From Bordetella genomosp. 7 (lineage in GTDB: Bacteria > Pseudomonadota > Gammaproteobacteria > Burkholderiales > Burkholderiaceae_B), in the NCBI RefSeq assembly GCF_002261265.1, contig NZ_NEVK01000004.1:434001-498000 (forward strand): 64,000 bases of DNA. Reading direction: 5' to 3'. The notes under the pieces were generated by a model. It had not been told where the DNA came from. It saw only the letters and a program-made list of their open reading frames with translations, and searched no databases. This document shows, piece after piece, positions 18,117 through 26,231 of the stretch (its first letter is position 1; every line of letters begins with the position of its first letter). Made by a program: the position numbers and the translations under genes.

Positions 18117-18944
18117 TCAGCCCTTGAAGCGCTCGGGGTCGGGCCCCACCCGCGGCCCCTCGGGCAGGTTGTCGATGGCAGCCATGTCGTCGGCCGACAG
18201 CTCGAAATCGAAAACATCGATATTGGCGCGAATGCGCTCGGGCGTCACCGACTTGGGAATCGGCAGCAGGCCATTCTGCACATGCCATCGCAGCGTGACC
18301 TGCGCGGGCGACTTTCCATATTTCGCGGCCAGCGCCACGAGCGTGTCGTGGCGCATGACGGCGCCCTGCCCCAGGGGGCTCCAGCATTGCGTGGCGATAC
18401 CCAGCTCGGCATGGAAAGCCCGCAATTCCTTCTGCGCAAATTCCGGGTGCAGTTCGATCTGGTTCACCGCCGGCACCACGCCGGTTTCGTCGACCAGCCG
18501 CTGCAACTGCGCCCGCGGAAAGTTCGATACGCCGATCGATCGCGCGCGTCCGTCTTCTTTCATGGCAACCAGCGCGCGCCAGGCATCCAGGTAGGCGTCG
18601 CTGCCCGCCACGGGCCAGTGGATCAGGTAAAGGTCTACGTAAGCCAGGCCCAGCTTGTTCAGGCTTTCGTCCATGGCTTTCTGGGCGTCGTCGTAGCTAT
18701 GCCTGTCATTCCATAGTTTGGTAGTGATGAACAGGTCTTTGCGGGCCACGCCCGACGCGCGCAATCCTTCGCCCACCCCTGCCTCGTTGCCGTAGATGGC
18801 CGCCGTGTCGATCAGCCGGTAGCCGGCAGCCAGCGCCTCTTTGATGCACTGCGCCGCCTCGCCGTTGGGCACTTGCCAGACGCCCAGGCCAAGTTGCGGG
18901 ATGGTGTTGCCGTCATTCAGTTTCAGTATGGGTGCCTGCACCAT
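18117..18944 (-). CDS. aldo/keto reductase (2,5-diketo-gluconate reductase type)
   Basis: The 275-aa cytoplasmic NADPH-dependent oxidoreductase has the full catalytic tetrad: Asp and Tyr in RLIDTAAIYGNEAGVG, Lys in FITTKLWND and His in YLIHWPVAG. The signature GVSNFPRAQLQRLV and the NADPH-binding IPKSVTPERIRAN are also present. Length is typical of the AKR3/AKR5 groups, which reduce diketogluconate, methylglyoxal and other small aldehydes or ketones. It stands alone and converges on the PepSY pair. The substrate is unknown. Confidence 0.9.
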   Translation of the reverse strand: MVQAPILKLNDGNTIPQLGLGVWQVPNGEAAQCIKEALAAGYRLIDTAAIYGNEAGVGEGLRASGVARKDLFITTKLWNDRHSYDDAQKAMDESLNKLGLAYVDLYLIHWPVAGSDAYLDAWRALVAMKEDGRARSIGVSNFPRAQLQRLVDETGVVPAVNQIELHPEFAQKELRAFHAELGIATQCWSPLGQGAVMRHDTLVALAAKYGKSPAQVTLRWHVQNGLLPIPKSVTPERIRANIDVFDFELSADDMAAIDNLPEGPRVGPDPERFKG

Positions 18945-19061
18945 GGGACCTCCGAATGGCAGATGAAGTCATTAACCGGCAAGCTGCATGCCAGCCGGCT
19001 TGCCGGACCATGATAGCGCCCCTGCCGTGCCGCGCCTGAAACAAGGCATTGCGTGGCGCAG

Positions 19062-19817
19062 TCACGGCCTGGATTGCGATTGCCTCAGGATGAAGCTGCA
19101 GGCGGCGACCAGCAGTCGCGCGCATTCGGCCATTGTGCCTTCCATGCGGTGCTTCGGGCCGGCCACCGCCACCGCGAAGGTCTCTTTGTTGAGCACCAGC
19201 GATGACGCCACGGCCCACACGTCGTCCACGTTCTCGCCCAGCGTGCGGTAGTACCCGAGCTTGCGGCCCTGTTGCACATCCGCCAGCAGCGCTTCGGGAT
19301 CGGTGAGCGTGGCGAGCGTGATTCCGGGCAGCGCATGGCCCTGCAGCCAGTCCTTCAGTTCGGCGTCTTTCACGCATCCGAGCATCGCCTTGCCTATCGA
19401 ACTGGAATGCAGCGGCTTCAACTCCCCGGGCTTGGCCGAATAACGGATCGAATGGGTGCCTTCCACTACCTGCAGGTACACCACGGCGTCGCCCTGGCGC
19501 TTGCCCAGGATGACCGTCTCGCGCGAAGCGTCGCGCAGCCGTTCGAGCACGGGCGTCATGCGCTCGACGAACGGGTCTTTGGCGACGATGTCGCGCGCCA
19601 CATCGAACATGCGCTTGGTGGGATACAGCGAGCGCGGGCGCGTCAGGGAATACAGATAACCCCGGGCCGTCAAGGTGCCCACGATGGCGTGGCAGGTGCT
19701 CTTGGGCAGGCCCGCCACATCCGCCAGTTCGGTCAGGGACAGGGGACGCTGGCTGGCCTGGAAGGCTTCGAAGATGTCGAGCAGGCGATCGACGGCGGTG
19801 ACATTGCTGGAGGACAT
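19062..19817 (-). CDS. IclR-family transcriptional regulator, divergent from the B12 mutase operon
   Basis: The 251-aa product has an N-terminal winged helix (TAVDRLLDIFEAFQASQRPLSLTELADVAGLPKSTCHAIVGTL is its extent) and a C-terminal GAF-like effector domain (KPGELKPLHSSSIGKAMLG). IclR proteins bind a small acid or a related effector and commonly control the divergent operon. I use the ATG at 19817; an upstream in-frame ATG gives an atypical, arginine-rich start. The 205-base gap to the mutase operon holds a GTTC-N8-GAAC dyad. Control of that operon is inferred from position. Confidence 0.88.
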   Translation of the reverse strand: MSSSNVTAVDRLLDIFEAFQASQRPLSLTELADVAGLPKSTCHAIVGTLTARGYLYSLTRPRSLYPTKRMFDVARDIVAKDPFVERMTPVLERLRDASRETVILGKRQGDAVVYLQVVEGTHSIRYSAKPGELKPLHSSSIGKAMLGCVKDAELKDWLQGHALPGITLATLTDPEALLADVQQGRKLGYYRTLGENVDDVWAVASSLVLNKETFAVAVAGPKHRMEGTMAECARLLVAACSFILRQSQSRP

Positions 19818-19914
19818 GGCGGGGGCTCCGGATGCATGAGGGGCTCGCGCGAAATTCGGCGGGCTGAACAAAAAGCGGCGAATCGGGCCTGCGGCGGCCA
19901 CACGGACGCTATTT

Positions 19915-19930
19915 GTTCAGAATACCGAAC
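19915..19930. promoter_or_regulatory. GTTC-N8-GAAC dyad, candidate IclR operator
   Basis: The site reads GTTCAGAATACCGAAC and lies between the IclR gene and the divergent mutase operon. GTTC...GAAC half-sites are common in IclR-family operators, although many have a shorter spacer. The rest of the gap 19818-20022 contains no cobalamin-riboswitch element that I can recognise. Confidence 0.45.
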
Positions 19931-20022
19931 TTTTGTCCTTGATGCAGAAAAATTGCGCGCCTAGCATGCGAGTACGGTCTGCTCACGCATGACGCGGCCG
20001 ACCTAAAAGACGGAGACACGAC

Positions 20023-20802
20023 TTGCCAGGCACCGAAGACGTACTCATAGACCGCCAGCCATCCGGGGCATGCCGGATCACCATCAACCGCCCTGCCAAG
20101 CACAACGCGCTGGCGCGCCCCCTGCTCGACGCCGTGGGGCAGGCCGTGACGGACGCCGGCGCCCACCCCGATACCCGCCTTATCGTATTGAGCGGCGCGG
20201 GTGACCGTTATTTCGCCGCCGGCGGCGACCTGCGCGACCTGGCCACCGTGCGCGACGAAGCGGCCACGCTGGCCATGGCGGGCCAGGCCCGCGCGGCGCT
20301 GGACGCCGTGCGCGAGTGCCCGGTGCCGGTCGTGGCCTATCTGAACGGTGACGCCATCGGCGGCGGCGCCGAACTGGCCCTGGCCTGCGACCTGCGTCTG
20401 CAGGCCAGCCACGCGCGCATCGGCTTTGTGCAGGCGCGCCTGGCGATCACGTCGGCCTGGGGCGGCGGAACGGACTTGTGCCGGCTGGTCGGCGGAGCGC
20501 GCGCCATGCGCATGATGGCGCGCAGCGAGCTTGTGGATGCGCAGCAGGCCCTGGCCTGGGGGCTGGCCGATGCCGTCATCGCCGACGGGCCCGATGGCGC
20601 CGACATACAGGCCTTTCTGCGCCCCATGCTTGCCTGCCCGCCGCAGGTGCTGCGCGGTATCAAGGCCCAGGTCCGGGCGTGGCGCCAGGGCGCCGCCTAC
20701 GACGCCGCGCGCGCCACCGAGCAACAGCATTTGTTAAGCACCTGGCTGCATGGCGACCATTGGCGCGCCAGCGAGCAGATCCTATCGAAAGGAAAACAAT
20801 GA
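20023..20802 (+). CDS. crotonase-superfamily protein, decarboxylase-like, lacking hydratase glutamates
   Basis: This is the first gene of the mutase operon (259 aa, TTG start at 20023; no ATG precedes it in frame). It has the crotonase oxyanion-hole segments AAGGDLRDL and IGGGAELALACDLR. The two catalytic glutamates of enoyl-CoA hydratase appear to be replaced: Gln137 stands where Glu144 of rat hydratase lies and Arg163 where Glu164 lies. The SAWGGG segment resembles the SWGG of ethylmalonyl-CoA decarboxylase. A role as malonyl-type acyl-CoA decarboxylase, like YgfG/ScpB of E. coli, is therefore more likely than hydration. That role is inference from residues and neighbours; the alignment is from memory. 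The stop overlaps the mutase start (ATGA). Confidence 0.75.
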   Translation: MPGTEDVLIDRQPSGACRITINRPAKHNALARPLLDAVGQAVTDAGAHPDTRLIVLSGAGDRYFAAGGDLRDLATVRDEAATLAMAGQARAALDAVRECPVPVVAYLNGDAIGGGAELALACDLRLQASHARIGFVQARLAITSAWGGGTDLCRLVGGARAMRMMARSELVDAQQALAWGLADAVIADGPDGADIQAFLRPMLACPPQVLRGIKAQVRAWRQGAAYDAARATEQQHLLSTWLHGDHWRASEQILSKGKQ

Positions 20803-22412
20803 GTAGCCACCCCCAGCCCGAACGGCCGCCACGCCTGCATTCGGTCAATCGAAGCGGCATCGAGATTCCCGTCAGCGTCGGCCCCGATTCGGTCGATCCG
20901 TCCCGCATCGGGATGCCCGGCCAGTACCCGTACACACGGGGCATATTTCCGGACGGCTACCAGGGCCGCCTGTGGACCTTCCGCCAGTATTCCGGCTTCG
21001 GCACCGCCGAAGAATCGAACGCGCGCTACAAGTTCCTGCTGGAACAGGGCCAGACGGGCCTTTCGGTGGCGCTGGACCTGCCCACTCAGTGCGGGCTCGA
21101 TCCCAGCGACCCGATGGCGCGGCCCGAGATCGGCAAGGTCGGCGTTTCGCTGTCCAATCTCAGCGAGGCCGAAATCCTGTTCGACGGCCTGGACCTGTCG
21201 CGCATCTCGACCTCGTTCACCATCAACGGCACGGCGGCCATCATCTATGCGATGTACCTTGCGGTGGCCGACAAGCAGAACGTGCCGCGCAGCAAGCTCA
21301 CGGGCACGATCCAGAACGACATCCTGAAGGAATACGTGGCGCGCGGCACCTGGATTTTTCCGGTGCGGCCATCCATGCGCCTGATCGCCGACACCATCCT
21401 GTATTCGAACGATGTATCGCCGCGCTTCAACCCCATCAGCATTGCGGGGGCGCACGTGCGCGACGCGGGCGCGACGGCCGCCGAGGAAATGGCCTATACC
21501 ATCGCCAACGGGCTGGCCTATGTGGACGAACTGCGCGAACGCGGCGGCGATATCGAAAAGTTCGCCAAGCGCCTGTCGTTCTTCTTCTATGTCCATATGG
21601 ACTTCTTTGAAGAGATCGCCAAGTTCCGCGCGGGACGCAGGCTGTGGGCGCGCCTGATGAAAGAACGCTATGGCGTGCAGGATCCCAAGGCCCAGCATTT
21701 CCGCTTCGGCGTGGTGTGCGGCGGCTCTTCGCTGGTGGCGCCGCAACCCTACAACAACGTGGTGCGCGTCACCGTGGAAACCATGGCGGCCGTGCTGGGC
21801 GGCGCGCAGTCGATCTTCACGTGCGCGCTGGACGAGGCCTACCAGATACCCACCGAGTTTTCAGCCGAGCTGGCGCTGCGCACCCAGCAGATCATTGCCT
21901 ACGAAAGCGGCATCGCCAACTCCGTGGACCCGCTGGGTGGCAGCTACTTTCTTGAGCAGCACACCGAACGCATGGAAGAAAAGATCGAACAGGTGATGGC
22001 CGAGATCGACGAGTATGGCGGCGTCATCCGCGCCATCGAAGACGGCTGGATACAGCTGCGCCTGGCCGAGCGGGGGCTGGAACGCAAGCTGGCTATCGAC
22101 GCCGGCGAGCAGGTCATCGTGGGGCAGAACCATTTCGCCAGGCCGGGCGACGAAACCAAGATCGGCGACGTGTTCACGCTGGACCCCACTGTGGCGCAGC
22201 GCGCGCTCGAGAAATTCCAGCGCGTGCTGGATACGCGCAGCCAGGCCGCGGTGGATGCGTCGCTGGCCAAGCTCGCCGGCGCCGCGGCCAAAGACCGCGA
22301 AAACCTGATGCCTTACCTGGTCGATTGCTGCCATGCCTACGCCACCGTCGGAGAGATGGTGGCATGCCTGAAAAAAGAATGGGGTGAATTCAAGGAGCCC
22401 GTCAATCTATGA
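20799..22412 (+). CDS. B12-dependent acyl-CoA mutase, large (substrate) subunit, divergent
   Basis: The 537-aa protein is the catalytic barrel of a methylmalonyl-CoA-mutase-type enzyme with a separate B12 subunit. GRLWTFRQYSGFGTAEESN and LTGTIQNDILKEYVARGT are family signatures. In P. shermanii numbering, Tyr89 (here 64), Arg207 (182), His244 (219), Arg283 (258) and Ser285 (260) are kept, which favours a carboxylated acyl-CoA substrate. Unusually, positions of His328, Gln330 and Asn366 are Gly304, Val306 and Cys342. The usual GYDSDHP loop reads GLDPSDP, and VAIDSI reads VSLSNL. It is thus not a standard methylmalonyl-CoA mutase by sequence. The alignment is from memory. The gene is coupled by ATGA at both ends. 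Confidence 0.85.
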   Translation: MSSHPQPERPPRLHSVNRSGIEIPVSVGPDSVDPSRIGMPGQYPYTRGIFPDGYQGRLWTFRQYSGFGTAEESNARYKFLLEQGQTGLSVALDLPTQCGLDPSDPMARPEIGKVGVSLSNLSEAEILFDGLDLSRISTSFTINGTAAIIYAMYLAVADKQNVPRSKLTGTIQNDILKEYVARGTWIFPVRPSMRLIADTILYSNDVSPRFNPISIAGAHVRDAGATAAEEMAYTIANGLAYVDELRERGGDIEKFAKRLSFFFYVHMDFFEEIAKFRAGRRLWARLMKERYGVQDPKAQHFRFGVVCGGSSLVAPQPYNNVVRVTVETMAAVLGGAQSIFTCALDEAYQIPTEFSAELALRTQQIIAYESGIANSVDPLGGSYFLEQHTERMEEKIEQVMAEIDEYGGVIRAIEDGWIQLRLAERGLERKLAIDAGEQVIVGQNHFARPGDETKIGDVFTLDPTVAQRALEKFQRVLDTRSQAAVDASLAKLAGAAAKDRENLMPYLVDCCHAYATVGEMVACLKKEWGEFKEPVNL

Positions 22413-22855
22413 ACACGCCTACCCAAGACAAGCCCGCGCTGGCCGGCAAGCGCATCCTGGTCGGCAAGCCCGGGCTGGACGGCCACGACATCGGCGCCAA
22501 GATCGTCGCGCTCAGCCTGCGCAATGCGGGGGCCGAAGTCATCTACACCGGCCTGCGCCGCACGCCGCGGCAAATTGCCCAGGTGGCGGTCGATGAAGGC
22601 GTGGACGCAGTGGGCCTGAGCATTCTGTCGGGCAGTCACCATGAACTCACGCGCGAAGTCATCGCGCAATTGCGCGAGCTCGGCGCCACAGATGTCCGGG
22701 TCTTTCTGGGCGGAACGATTCCGGCCAGCGACCATCCCGCGCTGCTGGAACTGGGCGTGGCCGCCATCTTCACTGCCGACATGCCCCTGGAGCAGATGAT
22801 CGGCATACTCGCGCAGCGCCTGCATGAGGCCGGCGCGGCAAGGAACCCCGCATGA
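22409..22855 (+). CDS. B12-binding small subunit of the acyl-CoA mutase
   Basis: The 148-aa protein is the cobalamin-binding domain that partners the preceding barrel subunit. It contains RILVGKPGLDGHDIGAKIVA with the D-x-H-x-x-G motif (His26 is the lower cobalt ligand), LSILSGSHHELT and VFLGGTIP, which together form the Rossmann-like pocket for the nucleotide tail. Split large and small subunits also occur in isobutyryl-CoA and 2-hydroxyisobutyryl-CoA mutases and in archaeal methylmalonyl-CoA mutases. The start overlaps the large-subunit stop and the stop overlaps the CoA-transferase start, each by ATGA. Confidence 0.92.
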   Translation: MNTPTQDKPALAGKRILVGKPGLDGHDIGAKIVALSLRNAGAEVIYTGLRRTPRQIAQVAVDEGVDAVGLSILSGSHHELTREVIAQLRELGATDVRVFLGGTIPASDHPALLELGVAAIFTADMPLEQMIGILAQRLHEAGAARNPA

Positions 22856-23979
22856 ACGCGCCGCTGGCGGGCATCCGCATCATTGAAGTCGGCCATATGC
22901 TGGCCGGCCCCTATTGCGGCCTGATGCTGGCCGACATGGGGGCGGAAGTCATCAAGATCGAGCCGCGCGAAGGCGATATCGGCCGCACCATCAGCCCGCA
23001 CAGTATCGGCCCGCACAACGCATACTTCGCCAGCCTGAACCGCAACAAGAAAAGCATCGTGCTGGACCTGGCCAGCGCAGCAGGCCAGGCCGCGCTGGGC
23101 CGCATCGCCGCCCGTTCGCATGCGCTCGTCACCAATTTGCGGCCATCGGCGATACGCAAGCTGGGATTGACCTACGACGCGCTGCGGATCCACAACGACA
23201 AACTGGTGTGCGTGGCGCTCACCGGCTACGGACTCGAGGGCCCGTATTCCGAAAACCCGGCGTACGACTACGTGATCCAGGCGATGACGGGCGTCATGGC
23301 CATCACGGGCGAACCCGACGCGCCGCCGGCCAAGGCCGGCTATTCGGCGGTGGACAACTCGGCGGGGCTGGTGGCCGCGCTGGGCCTGCTTGCCAAGGTC
23401 GTGCAAGGCCGGGGCGGCCAGGTGGACGTATCGATGTATGACGTGATGCTGTCCCAGCTCAACTACCTGGCGGGCGCGGCTTTGAATGCGGGCGAGACCA
23501 TCGAGCGCCTGCCGGCGTCTTCGCACCCCTATGTTGTGCCGGCGCAGTTGTTCCCCACTGCCGACGGATGGCTGGTGCTGTTTATCACGCACGACAAATT
23601 CTGGCGCATTTTCTGCCACGAGATCGGACGCACGGACTGGGTCGAACATCCGCATTTCGCCACAATGGCGGCCCGCCGCGCGCACCGCGCCGAAGTCGTG
23701 ACGGCGATCACCCATGAACTGGCCGGCGCGACGGCGGCGCAATGGGCGGACCGCCTGGCGCCGCTGGGCATCGTCGCGGCCCGGGTGGGCACGCTGAACG
23801 AAGCGCTGGACAGCGACATCGCGGCCGCTCGCAAGCTGGTGGTGCAATTGGGCGACGGCAGCCTGCCGTTGCGGGCGGTCGCCAGCCCCGTGCGTTTCGA
23901 AGACCAGGAGGCCCCACGCGCGCTGCCGCCGTTGCTGGACGAACACCGCGACGAAATCATGAGCTGGGCCGGCCCATGA
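22852..23979 (+). CDS. CaiB/BaiF class III CoA-transferase
   Basis: Class III transferases move CoA between acyl-CoA and a free carboxylic acid. The 375-aa product has the family start LAGIRIIEVGHMLAGPYCGLMLADMGAEVIKIEP. The catalytic aspartate is probably Asp139 in NPAYDYVIQAMTG, and GRGGQVDVSMYDVML is also typical. In E. coli the Sbm operon uses an unrelated class I transferase (YgfH/ScpC) for the matching step. Here the enzyme probably loads CoA onto the imported acid, with succinyl-CoA or the product acyl-CoA as donor; this is inference. It is coupled by ATGA to the mutase small subunit and to the GTPase gene. Confidence 0.88.
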   Translation: MNAPLAGIRIIEVGHMLAGPYCGLMLADMGAEVIKIEPREGDIGRTISPHSIGPHNAYFASLNRNKKSIVLDLASAAGQAALGRIAARSHALVTNLRPSAIRKLGLTYDALRIHNDKLVCVALTGYGLEGPYSENPAYDYVIQAMTGVMAITGEPDAPPAKAGYSAVDNSAGLVAALGLLAKVVQGRGGQVDVSMYDVMLSQLNYLAGAALNAGETIERLPASSHPYVVPAQLFPTADGWLVLFITHDKFWRIFCHEIGRTDWVEHPHFATMAARRAHRAEVVTAITHELAGATAAQWADRLAPLGIVAARVGTLNEALDSDIAAARKLVVQLGDGSLPLRAVASPVRFEDQEAPRALPPLLDEHRDEIMSWAGP

Positions 23980-24881
23980 CAGCCACCCCGCCCCTGGATC
24001 GTCTTGCCCTGGGCCGCACGCTGACGCGGCTGGCCAACGCCAGCCCGCTCGAACTGGCGGCGCAGCCGCCCCGGCAACCCGCCCACGCGGCGCGCCGTAT
24101 CGGCATTACGGGCGCGCCCGGCGCGGGCAAGAGCACCCTGCTGGGACGGCTGGCCCTGGCCCGCCTGGGCGGCGGGCGCCTGGGCGCGCTTGCTGTCGAC
24201 CCCAGCAGCCCCAAGAGCGGCGGCGCCATCCTGGGCGACCGGGTACGCATGGACGAACTGGCGGGCATCGACGAGCTGTACATCCGTTCCCTGGGGTCGC
24301 GCCGCACGTCCGACGGGCTGGCCGACAACCTGCCCGAAATGCTGGACGCCATGGATGACTTCGGATTCGTCGAAGTGCTGCTGGAAACCGTGGGCGTGGG
24401 CCAGGCCGAATATGCCGCGCGCATGCACGTGGACACCCTGGTGCTGGTGCTGCTGCCCGACAGCGGGGACACGGTGCAAGCCATGAAGGCGGGCATCATG
24501 GAAATGGCCGACATCTTTGTCGTCAGCAAAGCCGACCTGCCCGGCGCGCGCAAGATGGCCGCCGACATCAAGCGCATTGCCTCGGCCATGCGCCATGCGG
24601 CCGACGCCTGGGTGCCGCCGGTGCTGCTGGTGGCGCAAGACCAGCCGGATTCGATCCAGGCCCTGTCCGACGCGATCGACCGCCACCAGGCATGGCTGGC
24701 GTCCACGCGCCGGCACGAAGCCATCCGCCAGCAGCGCGCCCGCTACCGCCTGCGCCGCCTGCTGGAGATCCGGGCAGCCGAATTCATCGCCACACAGGAC
24801 AATGCATTTTTTGCCCTGCCCCTGCCCGACCAGCTGGCGCGCCTGCTGAGCGGCCTGGCACAACCGCACGGCCAGTCATAA
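23976..24881 (+). CDS. meaB: MeaB/ArgK-type G-protein chaperone of the B12 mutase
   Basis: MeaB-type GTPases load and protect adenosylcobalamin in acyl-CoA mutases. The 301-aa product has Walker A GAPGAGKST (46-54), LAVDPSSPKSGGAILGDRVRM (switch region) and LLETVGVGQAEYAAR. The guanine-recognition motif reads SKAD rather than NKAD. Length is slightly short for the family (about 310-330). It overlaps the CoA-transferase stop (ATGA). A dedicated chaperone inside the operon supports the view that the divergent mutase still uses adenosylcobalamin. Confidence 0.92.
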   Translation: MTATPPLDRLALGRTLTRLANASPLELAAQPPRQPAHAARRIGITGAPGAGKSTLLGRLALARLGGGRLGALAVDPSSPKSGGAILGDRVRMDELAGIDELYIRSLGSRRTSDGLADNLPEMLDAMDDFGFVEVLLETVGVGQAEYAARMHVDTLVLVLLPDSGDTVQAMKAGIMEMADIFVVSKADLPGARKMAADIKRIASAMRHAADAWVPPVLLVAQDQPDSIQALSDAIDRHQAWLASTRRHEAIRQQRARYRLRRLLEIRAAEFIATQDNAFFALPLPDQLARLLSGLAQPHGQS

Positions 24882-24907
24882 GGCCGGCAACACCAAAGGA
24901 GAGACAC

Positions 24908-25873
24908 ATGCGTTACATACCCTGGGCCCTGGGCCTGCTGCTGTCGGCCGCGCTGGGCGCACCCGCGGCCGCCGTGCAAGAATATCCCGACAAACCCGTG
25001 CGCATCATTGTGCCGCAGACCCCGGGCGGCGCATCGGATACGCTGGCGCGCATCATCGGCCAGCAGCTGGGCGACAAATGGAAGCAGACCGTGGTCATCG
25101 AAAACCGCGCGGGCGCCGGCGGCAACGTGGGCATGGAAGCGGTGCTCGCGGCCCCGCCCGACGGCTATACCCTGCTGATGAGCTATGTCGGCACGCAGGC
25201 CATCAACGGCGCGCTCTACCAGCAGCTGAATTTCGACCCCGGCGCCGATTTCGCGCCGGTGGCCACGCTGGCCACGCTGCCTTTCGTGCTGGTCACGCGG
25301 CCCGATTCACCCTACAAAAGCGTGGACGACGTGGTGCAGGCGGCCAAGAAAGGCAACCTGACCTACGGTTCGGCAGGCAACGGCTCGGTCAACCACCTGC
25401 TGGGCGAAATGTTCAGCAGCGCCGCGCAGGTGCCGCTGCAGCACGTGCCTTACCGAGGCGCCGCGCCCGCCCTGCAGGACCTGCTGGGCGGACGCATCGA
25501 CATGGTGTTCACCAGCCTGCCGTCGGTAGCCGGCTCAATCAAGGGCGGCGCGCTGCGCGCCCTGGCGGTCACCAGCGCCCAGCGGGCCAAGTCGTTCCCG
25601 GATATCCCCACCATCGCCGAGGCAGGCTTCAAGAGCTTCGACGTCAACCCCTGGTTCGGCCTGATGGCGCCCAAGGGCACGCCGCCGGCGCGCATCACGC
25701 GCATCAACGAGACCGTCAATGCGGCGTTGGCGGATCCGAAGGTCGTGGAAAGCTTCAACGCGCAAGGGGCCGAGCCGTTTGCCACCAGCCCCGCCGAATT
25801 CGAGAAAATCCTTGCGGCGGACGTAAAGCGTTGGGGAGAAGTGGTGCGCGCCTCGGGCGCCCGGGTCGACTGA
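24908..25873 (+). CDS. Bug/TctC-family periplasmic solute-binding protein
   Basis: The 321-aa protein has a signal peptide (MRYIPWALGLLLSAALGAPAA, cut near residue 22) and a mature Bug fold beginning EYPDKPVRIIVPQTPGGASDTLAR. VVIENRAGAGGNVGMEAV, VPYRGAAPALQDLLGGRIDMVF and PWFGLMAPKGTP are typical. Bug proteins bind small, often carboxylated compounds and are greatly expanded in Bordetella and relatives. It starts 26 bases after meaB with a GGAG site, so it ends the operon. It probably captures the acid that the CoA-transferase activates. No TctA/TctB membrane genes adjoin it. Confidence 0.9.
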   Translation: MRYIPWALGLLLSAALGAPAAAVQEYPDKPVRIIVPQTPGGASDTLARIIGQQLGDKWKQTVVIENRAGAGGNVGMEAVLAAPPDGYTLLMSYVGTQAINGALYQQLNFDPGADFAPVATLATLPFVLVTRPDSPYKSVDDVVQAAKKGNLTYGSAGNGSVNHLLGEMFSSAAQVPLQHVPYRGAAPALQDLLGGRIDMVFTSLPSVAGSIKGGALRALAVTSAQRAKSFPDIPTIAEAGFKSFDVNPWFGLMAPKGTPPARITRINETVNAALADPKVVESFNAQGAEPFATSPAEFEKILAADVKRWGEVVRASGARVD

Positions 25874-25905
25874 AGCCGCAGGCGCAGCGGCCCAAGGAGG
25901 CGGCA

Positions 25906-25927
25906 GACCGCGCGAAGGGGCGCGGTC
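25906..25927. terminator. GC hairpin between convergent Bug and small-gene ends
   Basis: An 8-bp perfect stem GACCGCGC/GCGCGGTC with a 6-base loop lies in the 63-base gap between the converging genes. No T-run follows on either strand, so it may be a weak or Rho-assisted terminator. Confidence 0.5.
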
Positions 25928-25936
25928 GTGCCCAGC

Positions 25937-26152
25937 CTAGGGGGCCAGCTTGAACCCCTGGTCAGTGCCCCATTTGTCGGTTTCGCGCAGCCATTTGGCG
26001 CCACATTCCAGGCAGCGGAAGTGGTCTTCACGGCAGCCCTCGCGCCCCTTGGCCTGAGGGTGCACAAAGCCCTGGTGCCCCAGCCCGGCATGCGGCTCAA
26101 TACCGGGTATGCCGGGCGTGATCCCCTGGCAACCTGCACACATAACGCTCAT
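25937..26152 (-). CDS. 71-aa four-cysteine protein, function unknown
   Basis: This small protein begins MSVMCAGCQG and ends HFRCLECGAKWLRETDKWGT with a short tail. Two CxxC pairs (5/8 and 47/50) could bind one zinc in a ribbon. It is rich in glycine and histidine. The ATG at 26152 has an AGAGG site six bases upstream, which supports real translation. It lies downstream of the epimerase gene on the same strand with a 79-base gap that holds an AATTCG-N11-CGAATT inverted repeat (26171-26193). I do not recognise the family. Confidence 0.65.
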   Translation of the reverse strand: MSVMCAGCQGITPGIPGIEPHAGLGHQGFVHPQAKGREGCREDHFRCLECGAKWLRETDKWGTDQGFKLAP

Positions 26153-26231
26153 GCCATACCTCTAGACAATAATTCGCAAATTGTAAACGAATTGGTCTAC
26201 GGCGGTGGCGCGCGAGTGTTGCGCAAGCGCA

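Noticed and set aside
19818-20022. Cobalamin riboswitch before the B12 mutase operon
   Set aside because: No B12-box-like element or suitable leader is seen in the short intergenic region; the IclR gene and dyad explain its regulation better.
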